The translations under genes and the position numbers were made by a program. From Crotophaga sulcirostris (Eukaryota; Chordata; Aves; Cuculiformes; Crotophagidae): 64,000 nt of DNA. Where the stretch lies: positions 2,967,886 to 3,031,885 of the forward strand of contig VYZB01000016.1 of assembly GCA_013397455.1 (NCBI GenBank), in the 5' to 3' direction. Of this stretch, positions 1 through 13,520 are shown in pieces; position 1 is the first letter of the stretch; every line of letters begins with the position of its first letter. The notes under the pieces are model-generated. The model had not been told where the DNA came from. It searched no databases and saw only the letters and a program-made list of their open reading frames with translations.

Positions 1-3000
1 TGATCGATTTTAATTTGTTGAATTCTTTACTGCTCTCATTGAAGTGAAAGTATACTTATTAGAAGAGCAGTGACTGTGAAGTCTAGTGTGTTGAAATTTG
101 ACAATTTCTTTTGTCAAAGAAACAAATCATGAGATTAACTCAAGAGTTCTTGTTAAATTTAATGTGCAAGGTAGTGGGAACACAAAAAATGCTTTATGAT
201 GAGTTTTTGTCAATCTGTATAATTTTTCAGTTAAGCAGTCATAAATCAAGGAATATTGTATTTTTTGGGGCTCATTAAAGAGACATTTTACATTAGAATA
301 GTGAAGCAGTCAGCATAATGAAATGATGAATGCCTATAACTATCTGTATGTAAATGATGTGAGACAGATTTGCTGGTGCTACAGAGGAGAATAACAATCT
401 ATTTGACAGTTCCCTGTAGGTGCTACTTCTGGATACAAATGACAGATGTTAAATGTAAACCTCTTCAACAGCAAGCACTTATTAGCACTCAGTGGGGAAA
501 AAATGGCAATATAGAATAAGACAAATAGCAGATAATGCCATTTAAATAACTTTGTTCTTACAAAGCTTTATTGCCAATGTGTTAAAATCTGGGAGGTTGG
601 TTTTCCTGTTTGTTTTCTTTCACAAAGATTAGGTAGGAAAGAGAATGTTTTGGAATTTTAAAAAAGGTAATTTGAAACATTTGAGAAAATTCACTCAATA
701 TTAGGGGAGCTCTTGGTGGAAAATATATGTACGTACTCTTCCATCAACAAACTTTTCTTGAAATATTATTTTTTAAATATTTATCAAATTATTCTTATCT
801 GTGGTAAATGTCAGTACTGTATATTTTTGCTGCCATTATTTGATTTACCATACTAGTTTTAATTGTTTGCATTTTTTTTCCTTTTTGTGATAGAATGGAA
901 AACTGTGGTCTTTCAAATCTGTAATTTTAAGGTATAAAGGGCAGAACTAGTTAATGAAACCATGTTAGCAATAACAAATAAATTTTAAGGCATCTTACTG
1001 TTTTGTTTCTAGGCCATTTATCTCAATCTTAGCCTGAGATGCTACTCCTAGAAGTAGAAAATATTAATCTATGTGAGATTTACATTTCGATAATAATCTA
1101 ACTCTTCAACAGAGATCAGTTTTAAAGTAGTTCAGTAGACTATCAAAAACACTTGATTTATTTCTTATTCTACTTTGTAATAAATTAGGTTAGGGATTTA
1201 TATTTCTTTAAAGTGTGAATCTAGGCACCTGAATTGATTTTTCATATTGTCAAATCTTACTTTAAATCTTTTTATGTTTTTGAGTTAACCCGTCCTTAAT
1301 GAATCTGCCAGCCAAACTACCACTTTAAAGAGTAGAGATTAAGTTGACGCTAAGAGTGATGCAATGTCTACATACTTAGATTCTCTATGGCTTTACCTCT
1401 TTTAGTTTTATGAAATCTGTGACACTATTTGTGCTTTTTCTTTGTTATCTTTTGTCAACTGTTAAAGCTACCTTGTATTACTTGCACTAAATCTCTTTGG
1501 AATTTAGAGTTTCATTGCACCACTGCAGATTTGTAATCCCCTTTCATGGTGTTAAATTATCAGCCACATATGCACTCTGTCTGACTTACTGGACATATTT
1601 ATTGTTCCCGCAGCTACTGTGCTTGCTAATTTGTTTCTTTATTGCTTTGCCTTGAGTTAGGGAATACTCACCCTCTGTCCCCTGACGTCTTAAAAGAACA
1701 ACTAAAGTTCATTCCTATGTACTTTTTGCTGTTAGTTCTCACTGTTGGAATTCTAATCTAGATGATTTCCTCACATAAATCCTGATCTATGTTCATGTAG
1801 AACAGCTGAGGTTTAAGAATATAGAATGTAAATATCGTCTCAGTGAGGAAAGGAGAATAAAGTCAGATTTTATAAGAGAATTCAAGCAATAATTCGTGAC
1901 TGTAACAGACTTCTCACACAGCCAGAATTTGTTTGGAAGTAAGGAGGAGTTCATAAGTCCAGGCAATGCATTTTGATCCTATTAACCTCCTTAATTGATG
2001 AGAGGGCTTTAAACTGTTGCTGAATTTTATCTCCTTCTCTTTGCAATGCAACAGAGCTGTAAACTGAGTTACATTAGATAGAAGAGCTTCCTATGCGTTT
2101 ACTGGCTCAACATTTTCTCTTGTTCCTTTGCTTCCTCTTCTATTCACAGCTGTCCTATAGTCCCTCTTAAGTTAGATGCCACAAGTTTTTTTAAAAAATA
2201 TCTTTCCTATCTGTTTGATCAGACCTCTGAAATGTTTTGAAGAAAGTGAAAACATCTTAACTTCTATCTTTCCATGACAGATCAACAAAATTTGTCCGTG
2301 TGCTATATCTTAAAACAAAAATAAAATTAAAGAATCAGTAACACATGTTCTATAGAAACTTCCTAGAATTGTCATTCTTATACCCCAAAATTGAAGAACC
2401 AAGCTATTTCATTCAACCATTTAGAGCTTCCATGGTTCCAAACACAGAAACTGAGATGACTGCATCTGTAATTAAATTTTGTCTGTCTGTCTGTCTGAGG
2501 TTGGGCCTATATGATCCTGTGTATTCTTATATAATGCTGTGTAAATCACTATAAATTAGTCTTTTACTGGTGTTTCTAGTGAATATGTTTATTTGATGAG
2601 TCAATCATTGTATGTTATTTAACAGTTCTAAGTACATTCTTTATGCATATAATTATAGACTGTAGAGACTACATATAGTGCCTAAAGGTATACTAAGCAC
2701 ACACAGTCTATGCATGCTTGTAAATATAGACTAAATACACACTATATGAATAAATATTTAATACATTTTTATTTTTAGGGAAACAACTACAGGTTAATAA
2801 TTTACAATATAATGTAATTGCTTCCAGTACTTTGATAAAAAATTGCTTTGAAATGACTCCAAACTTTTTTGGCTAATCAGAAAGCATACAGAAACATAAA
2901 TGTTTCATTGCCTCATTACCTCTGTTTTGTTTAAGTAATAAGCTTAATACTATGACATCTGTGTGAACTGCTGAAAAATGATGCATATTTTCAAATATTA

Positions 3001-6000
3001 TAAATCAAATCACCGAGGAGAAAATATACAAAAGAATTTAAAATGAAAATACATGTATATGGTAGGTTGATAGTTTTAATGCACTGTCATTACATTTTAA
3101 AATCAATTTACTTCTCAATTGCAATAGAGTACTTGAGTAATTATTAACTAAACTCAACATTAGATAGAGTATCAGTTAAATCTTACTGGTAATCTACAAA
3201 CAGAATTATAATTTAAGTCTAATGGCTTTATCAGTTATCTTTATGACTTTATTAATTGCAAAAAAATGAAACCTCTGGGATATTGTTTCTCTTTTACTTA
3301 AAGAAATCCCTTTGCAGAATGTAATAAGGAAGTGCTATGATGCCCATCCAACTGTTTCAGCTATTTATTTTTTTTAAGAGCTGGATAATGTTTAAATTAT
3401 ATTGAATGACAGTTGTATGAGATGAGTTCTGCTGTGTAAATTAGCCAGGAGAGTACAAAATTAAAATCTAAAACTATGATATAATCATGTTTCAATAATG
3501 CCTATTTCAAGTAATAAAATAGTTAAAGCAGTTGTAATCTGTGATTTATTCTAGTAGCGATATTTTTACACAAATGACATTTTGCCTTACCTGAACTGCT
3601 ACATACAAAACGCTTGTGGATTTGTAAAACATGAAAAAGAGAAAAGTCTTATGAGCTCATTCCAGGAGGCTTGGCCTCTCTTCAGCTTTCACAGAAAATA
3701 TTTAGTATTTTGTCTTTCTAAGGGCCCTGTGACTGAACCAAAAATCAAAATAAAGAATGATAGTGCTCATCTGGGGAAAAGGATGAGGGGAGTGAAAGCA
3801 TCTATTTAGGCAACTTGTTAAACAGTTGTGTTAGATAACATTTGTGTGTTTGTTTATGTATATTAAATGTTACTATAATCGAAAAATATGGATATATGTA
3901 TGGATCTGCTCATAGCTAGTGTCTGTGTTCGGGTTTTTTTAATCTAGTTTTTAGATCTAACCGAAAAAAAAATCATGAGTATTCAGCAAAAGTTCCCAAT
4001 CATGCAGCGCTATCCAGCTGAAGTAGGCCTAAAATTTACACATCAAGAAAGAAGAAAGGTGCAAAACTGAAAACTGTTCTTCAGTCCTTCCAATGAACAA
4101 GCATAATTCTGTGGTGACAATGAAGAGACTTGTAAGGATTGATTGCTTCACTGATACTTTCAAAATTTGCAGGAGGAGCCACTGTACGTTGTCATTCACT
4201 CCCATTTGTCAGTCTGTGCTTTGTGTTTTAGAACTTAACCGCCAAGACATGAAAGTTAAGGCAAGACTATGGAAAACATGGATATGGACATGAGTGATAG
4301 TTTTATCTTAAAACTTCTGAGATTACAAGAATACAGTAGTCTCAGAACAGTCCTTTGTTTTTCCTTTTTGAGACACAGAAGAATTTTTACCATACCAGTG
4401 CAGAGAAAATAGAAAGACGAAAAGATTTATGGCTGGTATTGAAAATGCTGTGGACTGAGCAATTGGATTGCAACATATACTAGGTTTCCTCTTCAACCAT
4501 TGTAAAGTTTTGACATTCAAAACTGAGACTTGAAGGTGAAGGATTGTGGGGAGGACAAGAAGCAAAATTGCAACTAAATGCAAGAACACAGTAGAAAAGA
4601 ATAAACAAGGTGAGAAATATTACTTTGGACACCATTGAAGAGGATGAGATGAAAGGATGCTTGAAAGGGAGAAAGATAATGAGAGAAAACTTTTTTTCCC
4701 ATCTTAATTTTAGAGACTGCCATAACCTGAGGCAAGCTGTTTGACATTGCTAAGCAGAAGCAATTATCTGTTTTACTGAAGCGATTTCCACCTGAAAGGG
4801 ATGGAAATTAGAAAATGAAAAGATGAAAAATCTGGCGTAGGAATACTGTACTAGAGAGTATGTATTTAAAGTGCAGTAAATCCAGATGCGATGCATCATT
4901 TGGTAGCAATAGAAGCAAAATTAAGATAAATATTATTTTTCTAAAAATGTTTTCAAATATAATTAAATATATAGGTGTATATAATTTGTGTCCTTCTATA
5001 TGTATCTGTATATACATCTATTTTTATAGATTGGCATGTACACGTCATTAGTAATTGAGTGTCATTACCTACCTTCCTTATCTGGTGAACTTTGTCTGCC
5101 AAAAATTTAATAAAGTTTTTCTCTTCACCATTGCATTTTGTCAGGATATTTGAGTGATAAACCTGTAATAGTCTCCTTGTAGTGTAAGTGCTTGTGTAGT
5201 AGCCTTAACATTTTTCCCCTCTTATCTACTACACCAGACAAAGCTAGGCTGAATAAATACATAGTATTTCAGGTTTTTTTTGAAATTCGTTTGAGATATA
5301 GAAAAGAAGTACAGAAAAATAGCTTAGATTAAAATGAAAAATGCAACCTTTTTAGTTCTGTCATTAATTAAATTAGCCTTTTTTCTACCTGTTACAACAT
5401 GAAAGAGTTTACTCAAATTCTTTTAAGAAAAGTAGTTTTAGGTTCACAAGATTCTGGAATGGGTATTTTACGTGATCTCCCTGGTAGTAATTCTTTATTT
5501 TAGTAGATTTATTTCTATAGTAATTAATTGAAGAAAACTGACTCCACTTCTCACTTATGTTTGAGAAGATCTGACCCTACATTTTCTGTAAGAGTAACCT
5601 CATGGCTACACTTCTTTTCTGGAAATGAGAGAAAGTCGTCAAAATCCTGTGTTTTTCTACTGTATGTATAAAATTTTTAATGGAGTATGAACACTGATTA
5701 AATATTAATTCTACTATTAGTTAGTGTCCAAATAAAATATATCTCTAATGTTAGTATCTATCCATTTATGCAAGTGAAGACAAAACGTTGAGAATGAATT
5801 TAAAACCTTTGACATCATAGCTTTCCTAGGATTGCCTTTGCTTTAAAATTGAAGGTTCATTTCTCACACTTTCTGGATTGTATCCTACTACAGACAGAAG
5901 AATTGATGGATTCTTTTCTGTTTACTGTGAAAAGAAAAACAAAACAGAATGAAAAGCATTCAACATCATAAGTAAATTAAAAAAAAAAGAGAGACAATCT

Positions 6001-6890
6001 GATTTCCTTTTGTTCTCCTGAACTTCACCTCATTCTTTTAAGTTCTTGAATAATAACATGCCAGTGTAGTGATGGTCTTCCAAGGATGTCAGTAATCCTA
6101 GATAAAATTTCTCTGTCAATGCAATTCTGTTTCTTTGTCAGACCACTATTGTGTTATATATTTTTGCTGAGCTGATAATATATAAAAGGCTGCTCGGACC
6201 TTCTGACTAGAAACTCAGAGCTGAATATTTCTAGCTATGACAAAGGTTCCTTATTCTCTTCTCTAGTTTCCTTACAGACAGGTTATAAGCGTTATTACTT
6301 TTCTGATTTCATTGGTTCATTCATAAAGCTTGCTTTCTTAGACTTTCTTTTCCTTCTAAATATATTTGCTTATATGAAAACTAGTAGAAAATAGAAATTT
6401 GTATCTTATGAACAAAGATATCTTGTGTTAAGTACTTTGCAGTCATATCTGTCATAAATTGCTATTATCAACAGTCTGCTATATAAAGATTCTAATGAAG
6501 AATTCAGTATAATAAAAGTGTATGACAGCTCTAATGATATCTGTCACCTGGGTCCTTGTAAAGACTCTACCCTACTAGAAATCGGCAAGAGAAGAGGGAA
6601 AAGGAAGTTAATATGACTAACATTTTCATAACAGATTTTAAGGGTGAACTTATTTTCTTCCTGCGTTGGAAACATATTTTTTGTGAAAGAGACAAGATCA
6701 TAATAAGAATAAGAAATAACTTGAAGTAAACAAGCACAAAAGTTAGACAATGGAATTTTGTGGATGTTAAGGTTGAGAAGACTAGTTTTTAACATGTTTT
6801 AACATGTTCTAGGTTAAACACCGATATAAACATGAATTTCATGATGTATATATGCATGTATGTGTGTCTGTATAGATTTAAAATTATCTT
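1..6890. other. unique AT-rich non-coding sequence
   Basis: No gene, RNA gene or known repeat family is recognised here. Open frames are short (under 90 codons), overlap on both strands and resemble no protein I know. The only small structures seen are a GTCT microsatellite near 2481, scattered A/T-rich runs and a two-unit tandem copy of a 10-base TTTTAACATG word at 6787-6806, just before the first CR1 element. The sequence is compatible with intergenic or deep intronic bird DNA. Confidence 0.7.
2481..2497. repeat. (GTCT)4 microsatellite
   Basis: Four perfect GTCT units in a row, followed by non-repeat sequence. It is too short to be notable except as a possible length-variable marker. Confidence 0.9.
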
Positions 6891-7300
6891 AGAATCATAG
6901 AATGTCAGGTTGGAAGGGACCTCAAGGATGATCTGGTCCAACTTTTTTGGTGACCTATAGTTTAAATGAGGTGGCTCAGAACCCTGTCAAGTTGATCCTT
7001 AAAAGTATCTGGTGTAGAAGAATCTACAACTTGCCTGGGGAGATTATTCTGATGTTTAACTGTTCTCATGGTGAAAAATTTTCTTCTGGAATCAGAATCT
7101 CCCCAGGAGCATCTTATACCCGTTACCCCTTGTCTTTTCCTTGTGAAAAGGAAGTCTCCATCCTCTTGGTAGACACTCTTTATGTACTGATACATAGTAA
7201 TAATATCTCCCCTAGGCGTGCTCTCTTAGCTGAACAAACCCAGTTCTCTCAGCCTTACTTCATTTCCTAGTACTCCGACTATCTTCAACTTCTCCGTGTT
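6891..7300 (-). mobile_element. CR1 LINE, 3' part, minus strand
   Basis: The left edge reads AGAATCATAGAATG and then GGTTGGAAGGGACCT, which is the reverse complement of the CR1 3' end with its ATTCTATG-type tail. Going right, the sequence runs backwards through the short 3' untranslated region into the end of the ORF2 reading frame. The right edge near 7300 fades within a 'Pol II-like' C/T-rich stretch, so the 5' limit is approximate. The copy is 5'-truncated, as is usual for CR1, and carries many substitutions, indicating an old insertion. It is closer to the 3' end of the element at 22740 than to the one at 30700, so more than one CR1 subfamily is present. Confidence 0.92.
6962..7195 (-). 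pseudogene. CR1 ORF2 C-terminal remnant
   Basis: This minus-strand frame of 77 codons stays open up to a natural-looking stop. Its end resembles the C-terminus of CR1 ORF2: the KFFTMRTVKHQNNLPRQVV region, then a run ending in DRVLSHLI. No reverse transcriptase or endonuclease motif is included, because the insertion lost everything upstream. It is the tail of a dead LINE protein, not a host gene. The first methionine is internal to the ancestral protein, so the listed start has no meaning as a start site. Confidence 0.8.
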
Positions 7301-9247
7301 GAGACTTGTTTTATGAGTAGGAAATAACTTGATCATACAAGAAAATGATGAGGTAGTGAGTTATATTACTACTGATACAACAAAGGAAGTGAGGAATAAT
7401 TTAACCTCACAAGTTTCTGTATCATGTAGGGACATGTAAACTATGAATGTTTGTGATTTTCTTTTGAATTATAGCTTGTTTGTGTAAACTACTTTGATAT
7501 CTCTGACACTGTACCTCTTCTCACGTAATATTTTTAAGTTGTTAGCAGCAAGCTAAGAACGCTCATCTTATGTTACTGGTGAAGTACTTAATAAAGAAGC
7601 TCCTTGTTTTGCATAGTCTTGTATATCTCACTAGAAGGATTGTTATTGTTTACGTAGTACTTTCTGGTGATCTCAGTAAGTATAAACACATGTACATACA
7701 TGAGTGTACACACACTGAGACATGACAATATGTATATTAACACATGTGCAAATAGACAATATTTCAGTTATGGTTTTAATTTAGATGGTAAACAGGGCAT
7801 GAATGCAAAAGTAATGTTACGTCTCCAGCTAATAATGCCATAATTGGCAGAATCAGATTTTTTCTTGTATACATTTTGTTTGGTTTGTATTTTACTGCAT
7901 TTTTTACTACTTCTATTTAAAATCTAATTCTGATTTCATTAGAATCTGTTTACTTGAAAGTGTAAATCATACTGTACCTCTGTATAATATTGCATATATT
8001 GCAGTTTTGTAGAATTCAGTAAGACTATTCTCTTGAACAGTAATGAAATAACAAAGCTGTACAATGTGTATCACAGATTAGCTTATTATGAGAGATACTA
8101 GTCCAGCTTCTCACTACACTTGCCTTGGCACAGCCGTAACGTTTTTATAAATTCTGTTAATTTATAATGGTGTGCTTTAAGAGTCGTATCTATGTCACTC
8201 TTACTGCTTTTCCTTGATCGTTACACTTGAAAAACTGGTCTTGGTGAAGTACCTGCTAAGACTATTTATAGAAAGTACTTGTTTTAGTTCTTCAGAACTA
8301 CTCCTTTTCTCCTCTTTTTCTCCTGCACTTTGAATTTGTGATATTTTCAACATTTTTGAAGGATATAAATTTCTCAACCATTATGTTATTAAAATGCCAC
8401 TAAACTCTACATTTTTCAGATTGTAATAGAAAACTTCAAACAAATGCAGAATCTGTCAAGCATAATCGAATTTTTTTAAATAGAAAAAAATTTCACTGCA
8501 TTTGGCATTTGAAAATTCTTCTGCTAGTGCTACCCTACCGGGATGTAGAACATAGCTTTCTTTTCTGCCTGATGATTATCTGGGCAGGAGAATGGACAAA
8601 ATTAATTACAAAAATTCCCTCCAGACCTATTTTCTACAGTTCATTTTCACTGTCTTTTCAGGCAAGAATATAACCATTAAGTTTTTGGGTTTTGCAACTA
8701 AGTGGTACTTTCTGGCTATAAAAATGGTTGAATTTAATATAGATAGATCAAGCATTTGCATTTTATTAGGGAATAAATGCTGCTGTAATGAAATTTTCTT
8801 TGTACAATATATATTATTACAGTTATTAGCCAAATAAAAAATAACAAGTATCTTAGGTCCCATTAGAACTCTTAGGAATGGGATAGAAATTTTTGTCCTA
8901 ATCCATGATTTGGAAATGTCAGTAAACTGAAGGATAATAGCATTAGAATGTTTTTAAGGGATAAGCAGATGGTAAGGTGGTACTGGCAGCAATTATTTTG
9001 TTTATCATTTGTATTCAAACACAACTTACTCAAAAATTTGAATTTTTCAATCATTTATTTCCCTTTGTGATTTAATTGTTTTTATAATAACAAGTGATAT
9101 TATTTATTCAATTGTCAGCATTAATTATGAATCTGGTAACATATAGGTGCAACTTTTGAAATTAGAAAGGTTGGAAGGGGTGTATATAATTTTAATTTAC
9201 ACGTAATATATTTCTACTCTTTTAATGTATTTGAAAGATTTTTTTTT

Positions 9248-9368
9248 AATTGATTAGTATAATTTACAGAACAAATAATGGTTACAAAGGTATAACTCTT
9301 GCTAAAAAAAACACCCTTTTTTGTTGGAATCAGTATACAAACTTTGATTATTCCACTAAAAGTCCATA
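9248..9368. repeat. 121-bp exact dispersed repeat, copy 1
   Basis: From AATTGATTAGTATAATTTAC to AAAAGTCCATA this block is identical base for base to 18981-19101, including an A8 run and a T6 run where slippage would be expected. It is preceded by nine T's and followed by a C and six T's. Outside the T-tracts the two loci share no further sequence apart from an AGA before the left tract. It resembles no CR1, hAT or tRNA-derived sequence I know. See the copy at 18981 for the flanking repeat. Confidence 0.95.
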
Positions 9369-12300
9369 CTTTTTTCTTCTTCATATTTTGTCAAATAAGT
9401 CAAACACAACCTTGTCCACAATCAGAATTACTCTGTACAAAATGTTAGTGGAACAAGTCTTAAAACTCAGTCTCTGTGGTTGCAAAACTCCCAAAATTTC
9501 AGGGTAAAAGGTGGTTATCAGCCATTTACAATGATTCCTTTTTGACGTATTTAAAAATTAACTCTGTTCCAAAATGTGTTCATATAATACAATGATTGTA
9601 TAATTCATTTTCATTGCATCTTAAGGATTCAGATCCATCAGAAAAAAAACCTCACAGTGTGTGGAATCAAGGTTTTAAAAATTAATCACCGGGCAGGATA
9701 TTTTAATCTACAAACCCAAAAACATGATAATGGTAGTGGTTGACATGCTGGTTTTTATTTACTTGCAAATCGTGAGAGTAAAATCAAATTGTGTTGACCA
9801 GATACACATTTTTACTTTTTCATGAGCTGAAAGTTCAAGTTTGCTTTGATTTTTGAGTTTTTTATGTATTTTTCTTCCTAAAATTGAATTTTCTCTGAAA
9901 GAAGTGTTTACATAAAACAAACCTAAATGTCTTGCTTTAAATTTTGCAAATAAATATTTTATTACTAGAAGAAGGATTTCAGATACTTTAGGAGAGAGAG
10001 ACTAAATGAATCAGATAAGCAGTATTAACACAATTTAATAATTTTTTTTTCTTTTTCTTGCTGTAAAACTAACTTGATGACCTAGTGGACTGCAATATAT
10101 TGTGCTTTCTAACATGTCAGGATTAAACCCGTAAGTCTACTTTTTGAAAATAATTAGAAGTGTCTCAAAAGTTATGCAGAAAAAAAATTAGATACTTGGT
10201 ATTGACCAAGAAGTTTGTCCTTTTCAAGCACTTCCCTGGCAAGGACCTATATGGAAAAAATTGAATTTTCATATTTTTGCAGGCAAAACGCATTGAAACA
10301 TTTGTTTTTAGCATATTAGTCATTGCAATGATGATGCAAGTTATTTTGGTATGACAAAGAGTAGTCAGAAGAGGAAGTAGTTAAAATCAGTCTTAACTAG
10401 TGTCATTTCATTACAAATAATACGCACGTTTCTAATATCAAAATCAGGATCATCATGATAGTTTTGGACCTGTATGGTGATGATACTGAAGTTGGCATTA
10501 CCTACCACCTGCCGGAAAAGTTGTTAACAGCAGTAGCATTTATAGATTTTCTTGCAACTGATATTGTATTTCCTGTGGCATGATACATATGAGTCAAATT
10601 CTGAGGCCTTATCCATGATGGCTCCCCATTAAGGGGAACAAATAAGAAGCAAGAAAATAAAGTGTCTTATCCTTCCTGAGAAATTCAGCAGACCGGTTTA
10701 AACCTTGCCCATGTTCTAAAGTAAGGTCCTGATGCCTTATTGCTCAAACTCCATTTTCTAGTTGAAACATCATATATGTGTGTATAAGATTAGGTAACTC
10801 AGCTTTAGGGAGCTTTTTTCAGCACAGTGGAGTCTTGTGGTCTTTTCAAAACCTGCCTGAGGAGGAAATGCAGGTTTAATGACAAGCAATTGAATCTTCA
10901 GGCTGTTCTTCATTATCTGTCACTTCCTCGTCATTGCGTATTAAATGATGACACTTTAGGTGCAGTGCTGCTATTCTGTTTTTGAAGGAGTTTCTTGGAG
11001 AGCATGTTTGATATTTGAATAATCAAAGAAATGTACTGCAGCACCCCTTTTCTAAGAGATTGTGTGATTTTCATGTGAGATGACCCAGTCATCAGTAGTA
11101 TTTTAGATCAAAATATATATTTTTTTTTGATCTTTAAGATGAAAGAGGGAATAATTTTTCAAACTTATTATGTGTTTATCTAATATCTTAAATAAACATT
11201 GGTTATTCTTATTTACAAGCTGATAGTTCTGAGAAGAGAAATAAAACGTGAGATGTTTATAACTATTTTTATTTATAATATTTGGGATTAATTAAATGAG
11301 AGGCAAAAGAACAGAATCTTCTCACCTTAAAACTGGTCTTAATATTCTGTGTATGCCATTTTAGTCATGGAAAGCACATTATGATTTCATATGATTTGTA
11401 TGTGCATATGCAAGTTTTATAATTGGATGTGCCAGACTGTTTTCCAGAGGCAGGATTAGAAATACAATTTTGAAGTCTGGACACTGCCCCTTAAAAAGCA
11501 GAAAGGTAGTTGACCTGACTGCGTATAACTAGTTAGGAGATTGTCTGGTGAAAGGTCTTTCAGGTATGATGGCTGGCCTACATTCATTTTCATTTTTCCT
11601 CTCTGGCGTGGTCAGAGGGAACTAACTCTCATCTTGTCTCTAGAGAAGTTGTATATGTGTTCTTTATCTTACAACTGTAAGTCTTAGTGTAAATACAGTT
11701 TTTTCATGCAATTTTTTACTTTCCACCACTATGAAAACAGTAAAAAAAAGAAAATAGCAGCAGGATTAGTGTCTTTTGTATGTTAATGCTTAGCTCTTTT
11801 TTTGCTAATGAGTTCCTTCATGTGTTCTGATAGCTATTCTCAGATTCATGCTTTTGTGCCCGTATGCCAAAAAGAGTCAGTGCATCTTCTGTAGGCAGAG
11901 AGAAGTTTGCCAACAATGTTCAGGTTGTGGTTATACACCTGCTGCCAGCTATATCTGCCTCTGAACATGACAGTTTGAAATGTTTGTTTATAGTATGACC
12001 AAGAGTTACAAGGACTGAATAGTAACCACTGCCGCTGTGGATATAGAGCTTTACTGCTCATTCTCAAGAAAAATGTACACTCTTTCTGATGGTTAGACGC
12101 AGGGTGGCATTTTATATTTCATGGTTCAGCACATAGCACTTACTCTTCAGCTGTTTAGGCAATACCACCCCTCTTGAGAATTCAGACTGCAATTCAATCC
12201 CTGCTTTGTCAGTCAGAGAATGTGTTTCAAATGTACCCTTAGTTAGACCAGTGAGCTATATCCAGAAGATATCTGGATAAAATTCAAGAAATACAGAGAG

Positions 12301-12460
12301 ACCAGCAAAAACATCCGCCACTGCAGTGCTATTTTAAGTGAGTTTGTTTAGTTGGACATGAATTGTAGTGTCAGGAGAGTAAATTACCTTGATTATTTCC
12401 CTGTGCTACGAACTATATTGCTTACTGTATTCAAGTTTAAAGGTAGCTGATGTGTCTCCA

Positions 12461-12476
12461 TACTCCATATGGAGTA
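12461..12476. repeat. 16-bp perfect palindrome
   Basis: TACTCCATATGGAGTA is its own reverse complement. A further TGTC on the left (12453-12456) and GACA on the right (12477-12480) pair with each other, with a 4-base TCCA bulge on the left arm between them. It could form a small cruciform; no function can be assigned. Confidence 0.9.
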
Positions 12477-13197
12477 GACATACTTACACATGGTATTCAG
12501 TTACCTGAAATAATTATACAACAGAATGGTTCCCAATGCACTTTTAGTGTAGTGCAGATGTGTACCCCTACATCTTTATAAACCTGTAATGTTATAAAGA
12601 CAGATTATATTTTTTAAAAAAATAAATACATACAAGCAAACCTGAAATTTGCTTAATAGTTCAGATTTTTGCCTGTTGTAATTCTAATTCATTCAAGAAT
12701 TCCTTTTCCCTTTTTTTACTAGAACTGCGGTATATTTTTTGATGATTAATGAGGTTGTGATTTAAAAGTAATTTTTAAGAATAGACAAATAATCTAGCTT
12801 CAATGACAAATGGCAAATAATAATAGTTATTACATTCAAAGCGCAGATGGATTGTTGTCAGAAATCTGTTGCCAGAAGCTTTTAAAATGTGTATCCCATC
12901 ATGCTCAAGTATTAATGTGAATCAGTCCATTTGAAATTTGAATATCAGTATATATCAGTAGATATTTATATTTGGTCTTCGTTTTCTGAATTTTGGCATA
13001 TCTCACAATATTTTAGTAGTATTCTAGGCTATTTTTAGTTTGGCTGAGTAAAGTAATTAAATGAATATATCTCCTTATGTCCTTCTATGTTTTTTTCTAA
13101 ATACCAAGTTCTAGCCAGATACCTACTTTAGTCACATAGAAGTATGATACATTTAGATATCATCTTTCTTAATTAGAAATACTTCTTCTGGATTGCT

Positions 13198-13520
13198 GAA
13201 TCATGGGATGGCTGATGTTGGCAGGGAACTCTGGAGGTCATTTCGTCCAAATCCCTAGAGCTCCCTAGAGCTGGTTGCCCAGGACTGTGTCCAGATGGCT
13301 TTTGAATATATCCAAGGATGGACACTTCATAACCTCTCTGTGCAGCCTGTGTGAGTGCTTGATCACCCTTAGAGTGTAGAACCAATTCTTGATATTCAGA
13401 GAGAACCATGTGTGTTTCAGTTTGTGCCCGTTGCCTTGTCCTGTCACTGAGCACCACTGAAAAGAACCTGGTTCTGTCCTCTTTGTACCTTCCCTTCAGA
13501 CATTTGTTTATGTTGAGACT
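13198..13520 (-). mobile_element. CR1 LINE, 3' part, minus strand
   Basis: The left edge GAATCATGGGATGG and the following AACTCTGGAGGTCATTT are a diverged reverse complement of the CR1 3' end. Rightwards the sequence passes through the ORF2 C-terminal region (words such as CAGTTTGTGCCCGTTGCC and GAGCACCACTGAAAAGA are diagnostic of CR1 in reverse). The 5' edge is blurred at about 13520. The frame is broken by substitutions and a small local duplication, CTAGAGCTCC repeated near 13253-13270. This is an old, inactive, 5'-truncated copy. Confidence 0.88.

Larger units (their letters stand above)
7301..13197. other. unique AT-rich non-coding sequence
   Basis: No gene is recognised. The stretch holds copy 1 of the 121-base exact repeat (9248-9368, listed separately), a 10-base perfect palindrome GGTTTAAACC near 10696, and the 16-base palindrome at 12461-12476. 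The block at about 11840-12260 has more balanced composition and an open minus-strand frame of 73 codons that I cannot match to any family. Confidence 0.65.

Noticed and set aside
3926..3972. Inverted A/T-rich repeat (TTCGG ... CCGAA with T and A runs)
   Set aside because: The arms are short and mostly homopolymer, as expected by chance in AT-rich DNA.
6947..7270. 107-codon plus-strand open frame
   Set aside because: It is the antisense of the CR1 ORF2 remnant at 6962-7195.
11846..12067. 73-codon minus-strand frame in a balanced-composition patch
   Set aside because: No family recognised and no exon signals; it could be an old repeat, but there was nothing to support a call.
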